A DNA stretch of 64,000 bases from Tenacibaculum caenipelagi (GTDB lineage Bacteria; Bacteroidota; Bacteroidia; Flavobacteriales; Flavobacteriaceae), in NCBI RefSeq assembly GCF_004363005.1, contig NZ_SNYH01000004.1, positions 276,626-340,625 of the forward strand. The letters are read 5' to 3'. The stretch's first letter is position 1. Each line of letters begins with the position of its first letter. Positions 52,634 through 60,362 of this stretch are shown here, in pieces. The position numbers and the translations under genes were made by a program. Below the pieces are notes generated by a model. The model was not told the DNA's origin and did no database searches. It worked only from the letters and a program-made list of their open reading frames with translations.

Positions 52634-53812
52634 GTGAAAGACGATTTTTTAAAATATCAAGGGCAAACCACACCACATCCTTTAGCTATTGAAATATCAC
52701 ATGCTAAAGGAAGTTATATCTACGATAACAAAGGGAAAGCCATGTTAGACTTCGTGGCAGGAGTTTCTGCGAATAGTTTAGGGCATAATCATCCTAAAGT
52801 AAACGAAGCTATAAAAAATCAACTTGATCAATATACACATGTAATGGTGTATGGTGAGTTTATACAAAAACCACAATTAGAATTGTGTAAAGCTTTAGCA
52901 GCTACCTTACCTCCTAACCTTTCATCTGTTTATCTAGTTAACTCTGGTACCGAAGCTACTGAAGGAGCTTTAAAATTAGCCAAGCGTTTTACTGGTAGAA
53001 GTGAAATTATTGCCGCTAAAAATGCATATCACGGAAATACGCAAGGGGCTATGAGTGTTTGTGGCGCAGAACAACAAAACCGTGCATTTCGTCCGTTAAT
53101 TCCAGGAAGTAAGTTTATCGAATATAACAACGAACACCATTTAGAAAAAATAACTTCTAAAACAGCTGGAGTTATCTTAGAAACTATTCAAGGTGGTGCT
53201 GGTTTTATCGAACCTCAAAACAACTACTTGACAAAGGTAAAACAACGATGTGAAGAAGTAGGTGCCTTATTAATTTTGGATGAAATCCAATCAGGAACAG
53301 GACGTACAGGAAAATTTTGGGGTTTCGAAAATTACAACGTTACCCCCGATATTATCATCACAGGTAAAGGTTTAGGTGGTGGAATGCCAATTGGAGCTTT
53401 TATAGCCTCTTTTGAAGTAATGAACTGTTTAAAAGAACATCCTAAATTAGGGCATATTACTACTTTTGGAGGACATCCTGTAATTGCAAGTGCTGGATTA
53501 GCAACTGTACAGGAAATCACTTCTTCTAACTTGATGGAAGAAAGTTTACGAAAAGAAAAAATTATTCGTGATATCTTTAAAAACCACCCTGCTGTTAAAG
53601 AAATTAGAGGAAAAGGATTAATGCTAGCCTTATTGGTTGATACACCGGAAGCAGCCTCACAAGTAATTTTAAACTGTTTAGACAAAGGATTGATTTTATT
53701 TTGGTTGCTTTTTGAAGGAAGAGCGATTCGTATTACCCCTCCTCTAACCATTTCTGATGAAGAAATAGAAAAAGGGTGTAATCTTATTTTAAGTGAGTTA
53801 GATAAATTGTAG
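52634..53812 (+). CDS. Class III aminotransferase (ArgD/RocD-like), GTG start
   Basis: 392 aa PLP aminotransferase, start GTG 52634. NSGTEATEGALKLAKRFTGR, IAAKNAYHGNTQGAMSV, LLILDEIQSGTGRTGKFWGFE and IIITGKGLGGGMPIGAFI (Schiff-base Lys) are the class III signatures. A housekeeping aminotransferase (acetylornithine, ornithine or 4-aminobutyrate type) is likely, but the substrate cannot be pinned from sequence alone. A degraded copy of its last ~95 bp lies at 54795-54889. Confidence 0.93.
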   Translation: MKDDFLKYQGQTTPHPLAIEISHAKGSYIYDNKGKAMLDFVAGVSANSLGHNHPKVNEAIKNQLDQYTHVMVYGEFIQKPQLELCKALAATLPPNLSSVYLVNSGTEATEGALKLAKRFTGRSEIIAAKNAYHGNTQGAMSVCGAEQQNRAFRPLIPGSKFIEYNNEHHLEKITSKTAGVILETIQGGAGFIEPQNNYLTKVKQRCEEVGALLILDEIQSGTGRTGKFWGFENYNVTPDIIITGKGLGGGMPIGAFIASFEVMNCLKEHPKLGHITTFGGHPVIASAGLATVQEITSSNLMEESLRKEKIIRDIFKNHPAVKEIRGKGLMLALLVDTPEAASQVILNCLDKGLILFWLLFEGRAIRITPPLTISDEEIEKGCNLILSELDKL

Positions 53813-53822
53813 TCTTTAAAAG

Positions 53823-54647
53823 TTATTTCTTATAAACACCACTTTCCAAAATCAAAGAACCATTTTTAAAATGCTCTAATAAATTCAATAACTTCGGTTT
53901 GGTGGTTTCACCCATGAGAACATTAAGTCCAATTTTTGGTGGACCAAATTCTTTTATTTTGGCAAGCATCCCTCCGAAAAATTCTATTCCCGCTTGCGTT
54001 TGATCTTTAGAAGATACTTTTGTAAAACCTAAGCCTGTTAATATATTATTCATTTCGCTGCTTTTGAATAAGAAGCTATGATCTTCGGAAGTTGCCCATG
54101 GCATTGGATATTTAACAATTTCATCGTTATTTTTTAGAATATCATAGTATAGAAAAAAACCACTAGGCTTCAATACGCGATATATTTCCGAGTAAAATTT
54201 TTGTTTGTCAGGTACATTCATTTGAACATGCTGTGTCCAAACCACGTCAAATGATTCATCTTCGAACGGAAGTGCTGTTGCGTCTCCTTGAACAAAACTT
54301 GTTTTAGCTTCTAGTTTTACAAGCTGAGATAGTTTTTTAGCAGTTCTAATGTATTCGTTACTAAGATCTATACCCGAAGTAGTACAATTGTATGTTTCTG
54401 CTAACATTCGGCAAGGACCTCCTAACCCACATCCAACATCTAAAACTGATTTATTATTGAGATCTATAGATTCTGCCAGCTCTTTTGAAACGGCAGCACC
54501 ACGCACGTGAAACTCATCAACTCCAGCTATATCTTCTCGTGCAATATTTTTAAGATCTTTTCCCATTTCTGATAGACGTTGAACAATATCTTCATATAAA
54601 TCTTCTTTAAGATAATGTTGTTCAATTGTTTTGCTTAAGTGATTCAT
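53823..54647 (-). CDS. SAM-dependent methyltransferase, sarcosine/glycine N-methyltransferase-like
   Basis: 274 aa. DLNNKSVLDVGCGLGGPCRMLAE (motif I with the SAM Gly-rich loop), TSGIDLSNEYIRTAKKL (motif post-I), VQGDATALPFEDESFDVVWTQHVQMNVPDKQKFYSEIYRVLKPSGFFLYYD (motifs II-III). The arrangement matches the small-molecule methyltransferases that act on amines or sterol-like acceptors. It is convergent with the aminotransferase (11 bp gap) and lies between the intact aminotransferase and its decayed 3' copy. Confidence 0.88.
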   Translation of the reverse strand: MNHLSKTIEQHYLKEDLYEDIVQRLSEMGKDLKNIAREDIAGVDEFHVRGAAVSKELAESIDLNNKSVLDVGCGLGGPCRMLAETYNCTTSGIDLSNEYIRTAKKLSQLVKLEAKTSFVQGDATALPFEDESFDVVWTQHVQMNVPDKQKFYSEIYRVLKPSGFFLYYDILKNNDEIVKYPMPWATSEDHSFLFKSSEMNNILTGLGFTKVSSKDQTQAGIEFFGGMLAKIKEFGPPKIGLNVLMGETTKPKLLNLLEHFKNGSLILESGVYKK

Positions 54648-54794
54648 TGCTATACCTTTTTATGATTACTACTATCGTTTCAATGATTTCTTTACAGAGA
54701 AAAATTGGTATTCTTAGGAGTAGAAATCGTTATAGTATAAATGTAAGGATAATTCATATAATTAACCAATTGAGCTATGCATTACAGCTATTTA

Positions 54795-54889
54795 GGTTAT
54801 TCTTTGAAGGAAGAGTTATTCGCATCACACTTATCTTTAACCATTACTGATGAAAAATCAAAAGAACTATTATTTTAAGTGAGTTACTA
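54795..54889 (+). pseudogene. Decayed copy of the aminotransferase 3' end
   Basis: TCTTTGAAGGAAGAG...ATTCG, TAACCATT-CTGATGAA and TTATTTTAAGTGAGTTA match 53707-53800 (the codons for FEGRAIRIT...LILSELDKL) in order, with substitutions and small indels that break the frame. It is in the same orientation as the intact gene 1.1 kb away, and the methyltransferase gene lies between. It abuts the end of the SRPBCC gene. Confidence 0.8.
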
Positions 54890-55381
54890 TTTGTCTGGAA
54901 GTCCCCATTTTTCAACTAATTCTGCATTTAAACCACCTTCTTTCCCATTTGGTTTTCCAACACCCGTTTCTATTAATTTTTTCAGACTACCTTGTATATA
55001 GCCTGTCCAGGCATCGTTACACACTTCATAACATTCACCTTCTGGAGTTAAACCGTCATGAATAAAGGTCACTTTTGTTTGCCCGTTTTCTTCTGAAATA
55101 TCAAAAACCAGTTTGGTATTTACCCATTCTGTTTTGTCCTTTACAAAATTAAATTCATTATCAATCACCAGATATACTAACTTTTTATTGGGAACAGTTT
55201 CAATCAACTTTAGTTTGCATAAGTGTATATTTTTGTAATGATAAAAAAAAGTTTCTCCTAGTTGATCTGTATTTCCTTCTATTTCTTCAGACCACCAAGC
55301 TCTGAAATTTTTTATGGCACTAAATGCTGTTGTAGCTCCTTTGCTAACAGTAATGGTTGTGGTGTAATTATTATTTTCCAT
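54887..55381 (-). CDS. SRPBCC (AHSA1-type) domain protein
   Basis: 164 aa START-like fold. TVSKGATTAFSAIKNFRAWWSEEIEG is the usual N-terminal beta-alpha segment, followed by the DGxxP-like YHYKNIHLCKLKLIETVPNKKL and C-terminal VTFIHDGLTPEGECYEVCNDAWTGYIQGSLKKLIETG. Such proteins bind lipophilic ligands or act as Hsp90-activator-like proteins; the ligand is unknown. Divergent from the GlxA-type regulator, which may control it. Confidence 0.88.
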   Translation of the reverse strand: MENNNYTTTITVSKGATTAFSAIKNFRAWWSEEIEGNTDQLGETFFYHYKNIHLCKLKLIETVPNKKLVYLVIDNEFNFVKDKTEWVNTKLVFDISEENGQTKVTFIHDGLTPEGECYEVCNDAWTGYIQGSLKKLIETGVGKPNGKEGGLNAELVEKWGLPDK

Positions 55382-55472
55382 TTTTATTTACAATTTAATT
55401 ATTATTTTATTGAATGTAAAGATAATTACCGAATTATACTTTAATAACGTGTTATTTAGACATTTTAAAGGG

Positions 55473-55503
55473 TTGATTTAGACAATAGTTATATATAACT
55501 TTG
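55473..55503 (+). promoter_or_regulatory. Promoter of the GlxA-type regulator gene
   Basis: TTG (55473-55475), a 20-bp spacer and TAACTTTG (55496-55503) fit the Bacteroidota consensus, 14 nt before the ATG. Confidence 0.65.
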
Positions 55504-55517
55504 TCAAAAACAATACT

Positions 55518-56504
55518 ATGAAGCATTTGAGTATTTTAGTTCCTTATGAGCAAACTACGATGAGTACAATAGCATGTATTATTGGTAGTTTTCAGGTTTT
55601 TACTGAAGCCAATAATTTTTTTGAAAAGAAAAGCAAAAATCCACTTTTTAAAATCTCTTTGGTAGGTGCTACGGAAGGCAAAATTTTACAAGATGGTTTT
55701 CTTTCTATAAAACAAAATGCTACGATAAAAGAAATAACAGAAACCAATCTTATAATTGTTCCTGCTTCATTAGTTCGTAGCTACGAAACCGCTACAAAGA
55801 ATAATAAATTGTTGATTGATTGGATTGAAAAACAATACAAACAAGGTGCAGAAATCGCAAGTATGTGTGTGGGTGGATTTATGTTGGCTTCTACAGGATT
55901 ACTTTCGGGGAAAACTTGCTCTACCCATTGGGCAATGGCTGATGAATTTAGAAACTTATTTCCTGATATAAACCTTCAAACTGATAAACTTATTACGGAC
56001 GAAAATGGAATTTATACCAATGGTGGTGCTTATTCTTTTCTACACTTATTAATGTATTTGGTAGAAAAGTTTTATGACCGAGAGACCGCCATTCATTGTG
56101 CAAAATATTTTCAGATAGACCTAGACAGAAATTTACAAGCCGAATTTTCCATTTTTAACGGACATAAAAAGCATAACGATGATGTTATTTTAAATGCTCA
56201 AACTTTTATGGAAGAAAATTATCAGGACAAAATTTCCATCAAAAAAATGTCAGAAGAATTTGGTGTTAGTAGAAGGAATTTTGATAGAAGATTTATCAAA
56301 GCCACAGGATTAACACCACTTGACTATGTACAAAGAGTAAAAATAGAAGTTGCCAAAAAATCATTTGAAAATTCTCGGAAATCTGTCAATGAAGTCATGT
56401 ACGAGGTTGGCTACAACGACACTAAAGCATTCCGTGAAGTTTTCAATCGTGTTACAGGAATGTCTCCTATTGACTATAAGTCCAAGTACAACAAAGGTAT
56501 TTGA
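55518..56504 (+). CDS. GlxA family transcriptional regulator (DJ-1/PfpI domain plus AraC HTH)
   Basis: 328 aa. Residues 1 to about 195 are a DJ-1/PfpI amidase-like domain with the nucleophile-elbow segment EIASMCVGGFMLASTGLL and CSTHWAMADEF; residues about 225-320 form the AraC double HTH (ISIKKMSEEFGVSRRNFDRRFIKATGLTPLDYVQRVKIEVAKK and VNEVMYEVGYNDTKAFREVF). GlxA-type regulators sense amines or related metabolites. It is divergent from the SRPBCC gene and convergent with the amidase gene. Confidence 0.92.
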   Translation: MKHLSILVPYEQTTMSTIACIIGSFQVFTEANNFFEKKSKNPLFKISLVGATEGKILQDGFLSIKQNATIKEITETNLIIVPASLVRSYETATKNNKLLIDWIEKQYKQGAEIASMCVGGFMLASTGLLSGKTCSTHWAMADEFRNLFPDINLQTDKLITDENGIYTNGGAYSFLHLLMYLVEKFYDRETAIHCAKYFQIDLDRNLQAEFSIFNGHKKHNDDVILNAQTFMEENYQDKISIKKMSEEFGVSRRNFDRRFIKATGLTPLDYVQRVKIEVAKKSFENSRKSVNEVMYEVGYNDTKAFREVFNRVTGMSPIDYKSKYNKGI

Positions 56505-56521
56505 AACTGTTATAATTGAAG

Positions 56522-57280
56522 TTATGCTTCATTAACAGTAATTTTAATTTTCTCAATTTGAATTTTTATTGTTTCTAATGTTTCAATATCTACTATTGCA
56601 ATACCTTCATTTACTTCATCTAATTGTTCTATGAGTTCTCCTTCTTCATTCCAAATCGAACTTTTACCAGCACAATCATAACCTCCTGATTTCCCAACAA
56701 AATTAGCCATCAAGGAAATCATTTTATACTTTTTAGCAATACTAGAAATCCGATCAATATCCTTATCAACTCCATTGATTGAGTTAAGAACACTCGCTAT
56801 ATAAACATTCGAACCATTTTTAAATGCTTTTTCAGAATGCTCTGAAATAGATGTCTCGTAACAGATTGCAAATCCTATTGTATGGTCTTTTAATTTTATT
56901 GGAGGAAGATTTTCTCCAGAAACGAAATACTTTTCTTCACCAGGATGTAAATGTTCTTTTGAATAAATTTCTCTTGGTTTATGAGGTTGAAAAATAACCA
57001 TACTTATACAAACCCCTATTTTATTTTTAGTAGGAACTCCTACTCCTATTACTATTTGATTTGTATTGCTAATTTCTTGAAATTCACCTAATCTTTCATC
57101 GTCCTTTGTAAATGCTAATGATTCTGTCAGTTCTGGTTCATACCCTGTCAAAGAAAGTTCTGGAAAAATGATAAGATCCGCCTCATTTTTAATAGAAAGT
57201 TCAATCAATCTTTTATGATTATCTATATTTTTTTGAATATCTCCTCTAACTGGATTGGTTTGCGCAATACAAATTTTCAT
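56522..57280 (-). CDS. Carbon-nitrogen hydrolase (nitrilase superfamily)
   Basis: 252 aa. The catalytic triad is visible: Glu in FPELSLTGYEPEL, Lys in IYSKEHLHPGEEKYF, Cys in FAICYETSISEH. It hydrolyses a C-N bond in an amide or nitrile (omega-amidase-like subfamilies are common). A 5' element with GTTAACGGTCTCG lies 18 nt before its ATG, resembling the ends of the cassette repeats at 61.6 and 62.9 kb, so this gene may have moved as part of the same accessory region. Confidence 0.9.
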   Translation of the reverse strand: MKICIAQTNPVRGDIQKNIDNHKRLIELSIKNEADLIIFPELSLTGYEPELTESLAFTKDDERLGEFQEISNTNQIVIGVGVPTKNKIGVCISMVIFQPHKPREIYSKEHLHPGEEKYFVSGENLPPIKLKDHTIGFAICYETSISEHSEKAFKNGSNVYIASVLNSINGVDKDIDRISSIAKKYKMISLMANFVGKSGGYDCAGKSSIWNEEGELIEQLDEVNEGIAIVDIETLETIKIQIEKIKITVNEA

Positions 57281-57298
57281 TTTGTCAGTTGAATTATT

Positions 57299-57330
57299 GT
57301 TAACGGTCTCGTACGACCATCTGTTTAGGG
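57299..57330 (-). repeat. Cassette-repeat end upstream of the amidase gene
   Basis: GTTAACGGTCTCG (57299-57311) matches 12 of 13 bases of the end of repeat B (GTTAACAGTCTCG, 61609-61621) and sits 18 nt before the ATG, the same relation as in B. No matching opposite end is found before the rhodanese gene, so it looks truncated. Confidence 0.45.
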
Positions 57331-57444
57331 TTTAAAATTACTGTTTTTCGATTACTTCTTTGTAAATTTTATTAACCAAATCTACTCAGTTCTAGTTGAC
57401 TTTTTAAAGTATAAATCGTAATTTTAATCAGTAAAAAATTACCA

Positions 57445-58290
57445 ATGGTAAGCCCACTTATTGAAACAGAATGGCTTGAGAAACATCTAGGAGATGATAA
57501 CTTACGAATTGTTAATGCAACTGTTCAGGTAAAGCTTTGGCCCTTTCCTCGTATACTAAGTGGTAAACGTAATTTTAAAAAGAGACATATTCCTGGGGCT
57601 GTATTTGCAGATTTATTAAAAATTTCCAATCCCAATTCACCTAAACGTACTTTTACCTTACCAACAGCAGCGCATTTTGCTGAATGCATGTCTAAACTTG
57701 GAATTGATGAGGGAGTTCGGGTTGTTATTTACGATGAACGAGAAAATATGTGGGCAGCACGACTCTGGTGGATGTTAAGAACTTTTGGATTTGATAATGC
57801 CTCTATCCTTAATGGTGGTTGGTCTGCATGGACTTTGGAAAGTAGACCGATATCCAAAGAAATAAAGAACTATCCCAGAGCTGAATTTGTCCCTAGCTTT
57901 AGACCGGAATTGATAGTCGATAAAAATGAAGTTTTAAATGCTATTGAGCAAAATGACATCTGTATTGTGAGTGCCTTAGGTCGTAGACAACACCGCGGTG
58001 AACGTAATGAATATGGACGAAGAGGACATATACCAGGAGCAATGAATGTGACTGCATGGGAAATTCTAGACAGGACCACCAAGCGATATCGACCAAAGGA
58101 AGAGTTACAAAAACTATTTGAGCCTATGCTAAACAAGAAACGTGTTATAACGTATTGTGGTGGCGGAATAGCAGCCTCAAGTGATGCCTTTATACTTCAT
58201 ATGTTAGGTCATCAAAACGTTGCGGTTTATGATGGAGGCTTGATGGAATGGTGTAAAGACAAGAGTTTACCTCTTGTGATAGATAGTTAG
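57445..58290 (+). CDS. Sulfurtransferase with two rhodanese domains
   Basis: 281 aa. The N-terminal inactive rhodanese domain (LIETEWLEKHLGDDNLRIVNATVQV...HIPGAVFADLL) is followed by the active domain with ITYCGGGIAAS (catalytic Cys in CGGGIA, close to the CGxGVT of thiosulfate:cyanide sulfurtransferase and mercaptopyruvate enzymes) and LGHQNVAVYDGGLMEW. It transfers sulfane sulfur to cyanide or a protein acceptor. The CGGGIA variant rather than CGSGVT leaves TST versus MST open. Confidence 0.9.
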   Translation: MVSPLIETEWLEKHLGDDNLRIVNATVQVKLWPFPRILSGKRNFKKRHIPGAVFADLLKISNPNSPKRTFTLPTAAHFAECMSKLGIDEGVRVVIYDERENMWAARLWWMLRTFGFDNASILNGGWSAWTLESRPISKEIKNYPRAEFVPSFRPELIVDKNEVLNAIEQNDICIVSALGRRQHRGERNEYGRRGHIPGAMNVTAWEILDRTTKRYRPKEELQKLFEPMLNKKRVITYCGGGIAASSDAFILHMLGHQNVAVYDGGLMEWCKDKSLPLVIDS

Positions 58291-58366
58291 GTATCAATTT
58301 TACCGTCTAAGTATTTCTTGCAATCATCAACCACCAGTTAAATTATTGCTTTTTAACTACAGTGTT

Positions 58367-58647
58367 TTACTCTTCAATTGTTCTAAATGTCAAGTTTACT
58401 CTTGGTGTCATCACTTTTTTAGTAGGTGGAAGTCTGTGTAACCAATATGTTTGTGTTGTATCTTTCATTACTAACAGACTTCCATCTTCTAAAAGCAATA
58501 AAAATTTGAGTTGTCGTAATTGGCTTTCAGTACCTCGCACTGTTCGTCGGAAAGCAGTTTTGGAACAATTGCGTAACCGTTTTGGTGCATTTCTTCTGTT
58601 ACTAAATGCCAATCAGCTTTGTTTATGTTATCAATTATGGCTTTCAT
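58367..58647 (-). pseudogene. Chimeric remnant: 2OG-Fe(II) oxygenase N-terminus joined to AlkB C-terminus
   Basis: From ATG 58647, 52 codons (...HQNGYAIVPKLLSDEQCEVL...) match the N-terminus of the flavobacterial 2OG-Fe(II) oxygenases linked to Ada clusters, and stop at TAG 58489. In another frame the remainder (58367 to about 58510) encodes LLLEDGSLLVMKDTTQTYWLH and PRVNLTFRTIEE, the C-terminal third of AlkB-type DNA dealkylases with the second Fe-ligand His and the two terminal Arg. The HxD motif and the middle of both proteins are missing. A deletion fusing two adjacent dioxygenase genes explains this. It starts 2 bp after the stop of the alpha/beta-hydrolase gene. Confidence 0.8.
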
Positions 58648-58649
58648 TG

Positions 58650-59372
58650 TTAATTATGGGCTATTTCTAAAAAAATATCGCACAACTCTTTGGGTTTGCT
58701 AAAAAATGGTGAATGGCTTGTCTTCATTTTATATACTTTTTCACAAGGAGTCTCCTCATACATTTTTTGCTGTATAAAGGGTGTTACTGCCTTATCTTCT
58801 GTACACTCTATATAAAATCTTGGCACACTTCCATAGTTTTCTTCCGTTAACTCTAAAGATGTCTTTCCTGTCTCCGCACTTTCGTGGCTCAATATCATTC
58901 TTGCCATTTGATAAATATCATCATCGCAATCATGGTACAAACCTTCTTTATAAATTTCGGGTTGTAAGGTATGTGAGTTGGTCTCTGGATATCTTGTTAC
59001 ATAAGGCTTAAGCACTCCGTTTACATCTTGGGAAGAATAATCTGCTTGCGTTTTACCATTAGGAATCAAGTAAGCAGCCAGATAGATTAATTTCTCAATT
59101 CTTTCAGGACGGTATTCGGCAACTTGCGAAATCATAATCCCGTTTTTACTATGCCCCACCAAAATTACTTTTTCCTCAATACTGTCAATAAGCTTGCAAA
59201 GTTCTTCTACAGTAGATTTTAGGGTAACATTTTTAATGGGGGTTTTGTCACGCCCCATTCCAGACAAATCAATGGCATAAACTTTATGACCTTGATTTTC
59301 TAATATTGGCACCACTTTATGCCAGTTCCAAGCACTATGCCAAGAACCATGAATTAAAATGAATGTTTTCAT
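58650..59372 (-). CDS. Alpha/beta hydrolase
   Basis: 240 aa. MKTFILIHGSWHSAWNWHKV is the oxyanion-hole strand, VILVGHSKNGIMISQVAE the nucleophile elbow, DKAVTPFIQQKMYEE the Asp strand and MKTSHSPFFSKPKELCDI the catalytic His. The fifth residue of GxSxG is Asn rather than Gly (GHSKN), a variant seen in the MES/esterase-like subgroup. The gene follows a copy of the Ada-type operator and precedes the dioxygenase remnant, so it belonged to an alkylation-response unit; its substrate is unknown. Confidence 0.88.
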   Translation of the reverse strand: MKTFILIHGSWHSAWNWHKVVPILENQGHKVYAIDLSGMGRDKTPIKNVTLKSTVEELCKLIDSIEEKVILVGHSKNGIMISQVAEYRPERIEKLIYLAAYLIPNGKTQADYSSQDVNGVLKPYVTRYPETNSHTLQPEIYKEGLYHDCDDDIYQMARMILSHESAETGKTSLELTEENYGSVPRFYIECTEDKAVTPFIQQKMYEETPCEKVYKMKTSHSPFFSKPKELCDIFLEIAHN

Positions 59373-59398
59373 GAATAAGAATTTAGATTATTGAGTTA

Positions 59399-59406
59399 CA
59401 AAGATT
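59399..59406 (-). promoter_or_regulatory. -7 box (AATCTTTG) of the alpha/beta-hydrolase operon
   Basis: One mismatch to TAnnTTTG. It lies exactly 19 bp from the operator, the same distance as in the Ada-type gene, and has no TTG at -33, consistent with an activator-dependent promoter. Confidence 0.5.
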
Positions 59407-59425
59407 CGTTTTGTACTCGCTTGAA

Positions 59426-59441
59426 AAAATCCGAAACTTGC
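59426..59441 (-). promoter_or_regulatory. Candidate Ada-type operator, copy 1
   Basis: The plus strand reads AAAATCCGAAACTTGC (minus GCAAGTTTCGGATTTT). It is identical over 16 bp to 60341-60356, and both are followed at 19 bp by a -7 box. The proposed binder is the adjacent Ada/AraC-type protein. Confidence 0.7.
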
Positions 59442-59453
59442 GGTATTCAAAAA

Positions 59454-60293
59454 TTATTTATTTTTGGCAGCTTCCCAACCAATAATGGCTGTTTTTCGAG
59501 TATTTCCCCACATATAACCTCCAAAGTTTCCTGTAGATTGGATAACTCTGTGACAAGGTATCAGATAAGCTACAGGGTTACTTCCTATGGCAGTTCCAAC
59601 AGCTCTAGAAGCGTTTGGTTTGCCTATTTTTTCGGCTAAACCTCCATAGGTTGATAAGCTTCCCATGGGTATTTTGAGCAGACTTTCCCAAACTTTCAAT
59701 TGAAAATCGGTTCCTTTTAGATGCAGCTTGATTTCATTGAGTTTGCTCCAATCATTTTGAAAAATAAACAACGCATTTTGTTGCATCAAGTCTAATTTTC
59801 TTTGAAAAGTGGCATTGGGAAATTTGGCTTGCAGGTTTTGTAAAGCAATTTCTTCATTGTCTTCAAAAGCCATATAGCAAATGCCTTTGGATGTAGAAGC
59901 GACAATTAAACTTCCAAATGGACTTTCGGCAAAACTGTAGTTGATTTGCAGATTTTTTCCACCTTTTTTGTATTCGGCAGGTGTCATTCCTTCAATGCTT
60001 ATAAACAAATCGTGTAATCTACTGGTGCTCGAAAGTCCCATTTCAAAAGCAGTATCGAACAATGTTGCCTGTTTTTCTTTCAGAATTTTTTTGGCGTGTT
60101 CTACGCTGATAAATTGCAAGAATTTTTTCGGACTTATTCCTGCCCAATCTGTAAACATTCGTTGAAAGTGAGCTGGACTAACATGAACTTTTTCCGCAAC
60201 TTCGTCTAAATTGGGCTGCGATTTGAAATTTGTTTTTATGTATTCAATCGCTTCTGCAATTCGATTGTAATTGATTTGGTTTTGTGTTTCCAT
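59454..60293 (-). CDS. AraC-type regulator fused to O6-methylguanine-DNA methyltransferase (Ada-like)
   Basis: 279 aa. The N-terminal ~110 residues are an AraC HTH pair (YIKTNFKSQPNLDEVAEKVHVSPAHFQRMFTDWAGISPKKFL and FDTAFEMGLSSTSRLHDLF). The C-terminal half is MGMT with the acceptor Cys in NPVAYLIPCHRVIQSTGNFGGY and KIGKPNASRAVGTAIGSNP. The Ada N-terminal methylphosphotriester zinc domain (Cys38 type) is absent, so how methylation turns on activation is unclear. It sits behind one copy of the 16-bp operator and upstream of the hydrolase/dioxygenase operon, so it likely autoregulates. Confidence 0.92.
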   Translation of the reverse strand: METQNQINYNRIAEAIEYIKTNFKSQPNLDEVAEKVHVSPAHFQRMFTDWAGISPKKFLQFISVEHAKKILKEKQATLFDTAFEMGLSSTSRLHDLFISIEGMTPAEYKKGGKNLQINYSFAESPFGSLIVASTSKGICYMAFEDNEEIALQNLQAKFPNATFQRKLDLMQQNALFIFQNDWSKLNEIKLHLKGTDFQLKVWESLLKIPMGSLSTYGGLAEKIGKPNASRAVGTAIGSNPVAYLIPCHRVIQSTGNFGGYMWGNTRKTAIIGWEAAKNK

Positions 60294-60313
60294 TTTTCCT
60301 GAATCTTATACAA

Positions 60314-60321
60314 CAAATGTC
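60314..60321 (-). promoter_or_regulatory. -7 box (GACATTTG) of the Ada-like gene
   Basis: One mismatch to TAnnTTTG, 20 nt before the ATG, exactly 19 bp downstream of the operator. Confidence 0.45.
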
Positions 60322-60340
60322 CGAATGGTTTTGCTTTAAT

Positions 60341-60356
60341 AAAATCCGAAACTTGC
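60341..60356 (-). promoter_or_regulatory. Candidate Ada-type operator, copy 2
   Basis: Identical over 16 bp to 59426-59441 (plus strand AAAATCCGAAACTTGC), 47 nt before the Ada-like ATG and about 41 bp upstream of its predicted start of transcription, a class II activator position. Confidence 0.7.
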
Positions 60357-60362
60357 TATGTT

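Noticed and set aside
58362..58670. Plus-strand open frame over the dioxygenase remnant
   Set aside because: The minus strand carries clear AlkB and 2OG-oxygenase residues in order; the plus frame has only a Cys/Leu-rich composition with no family resemblance.
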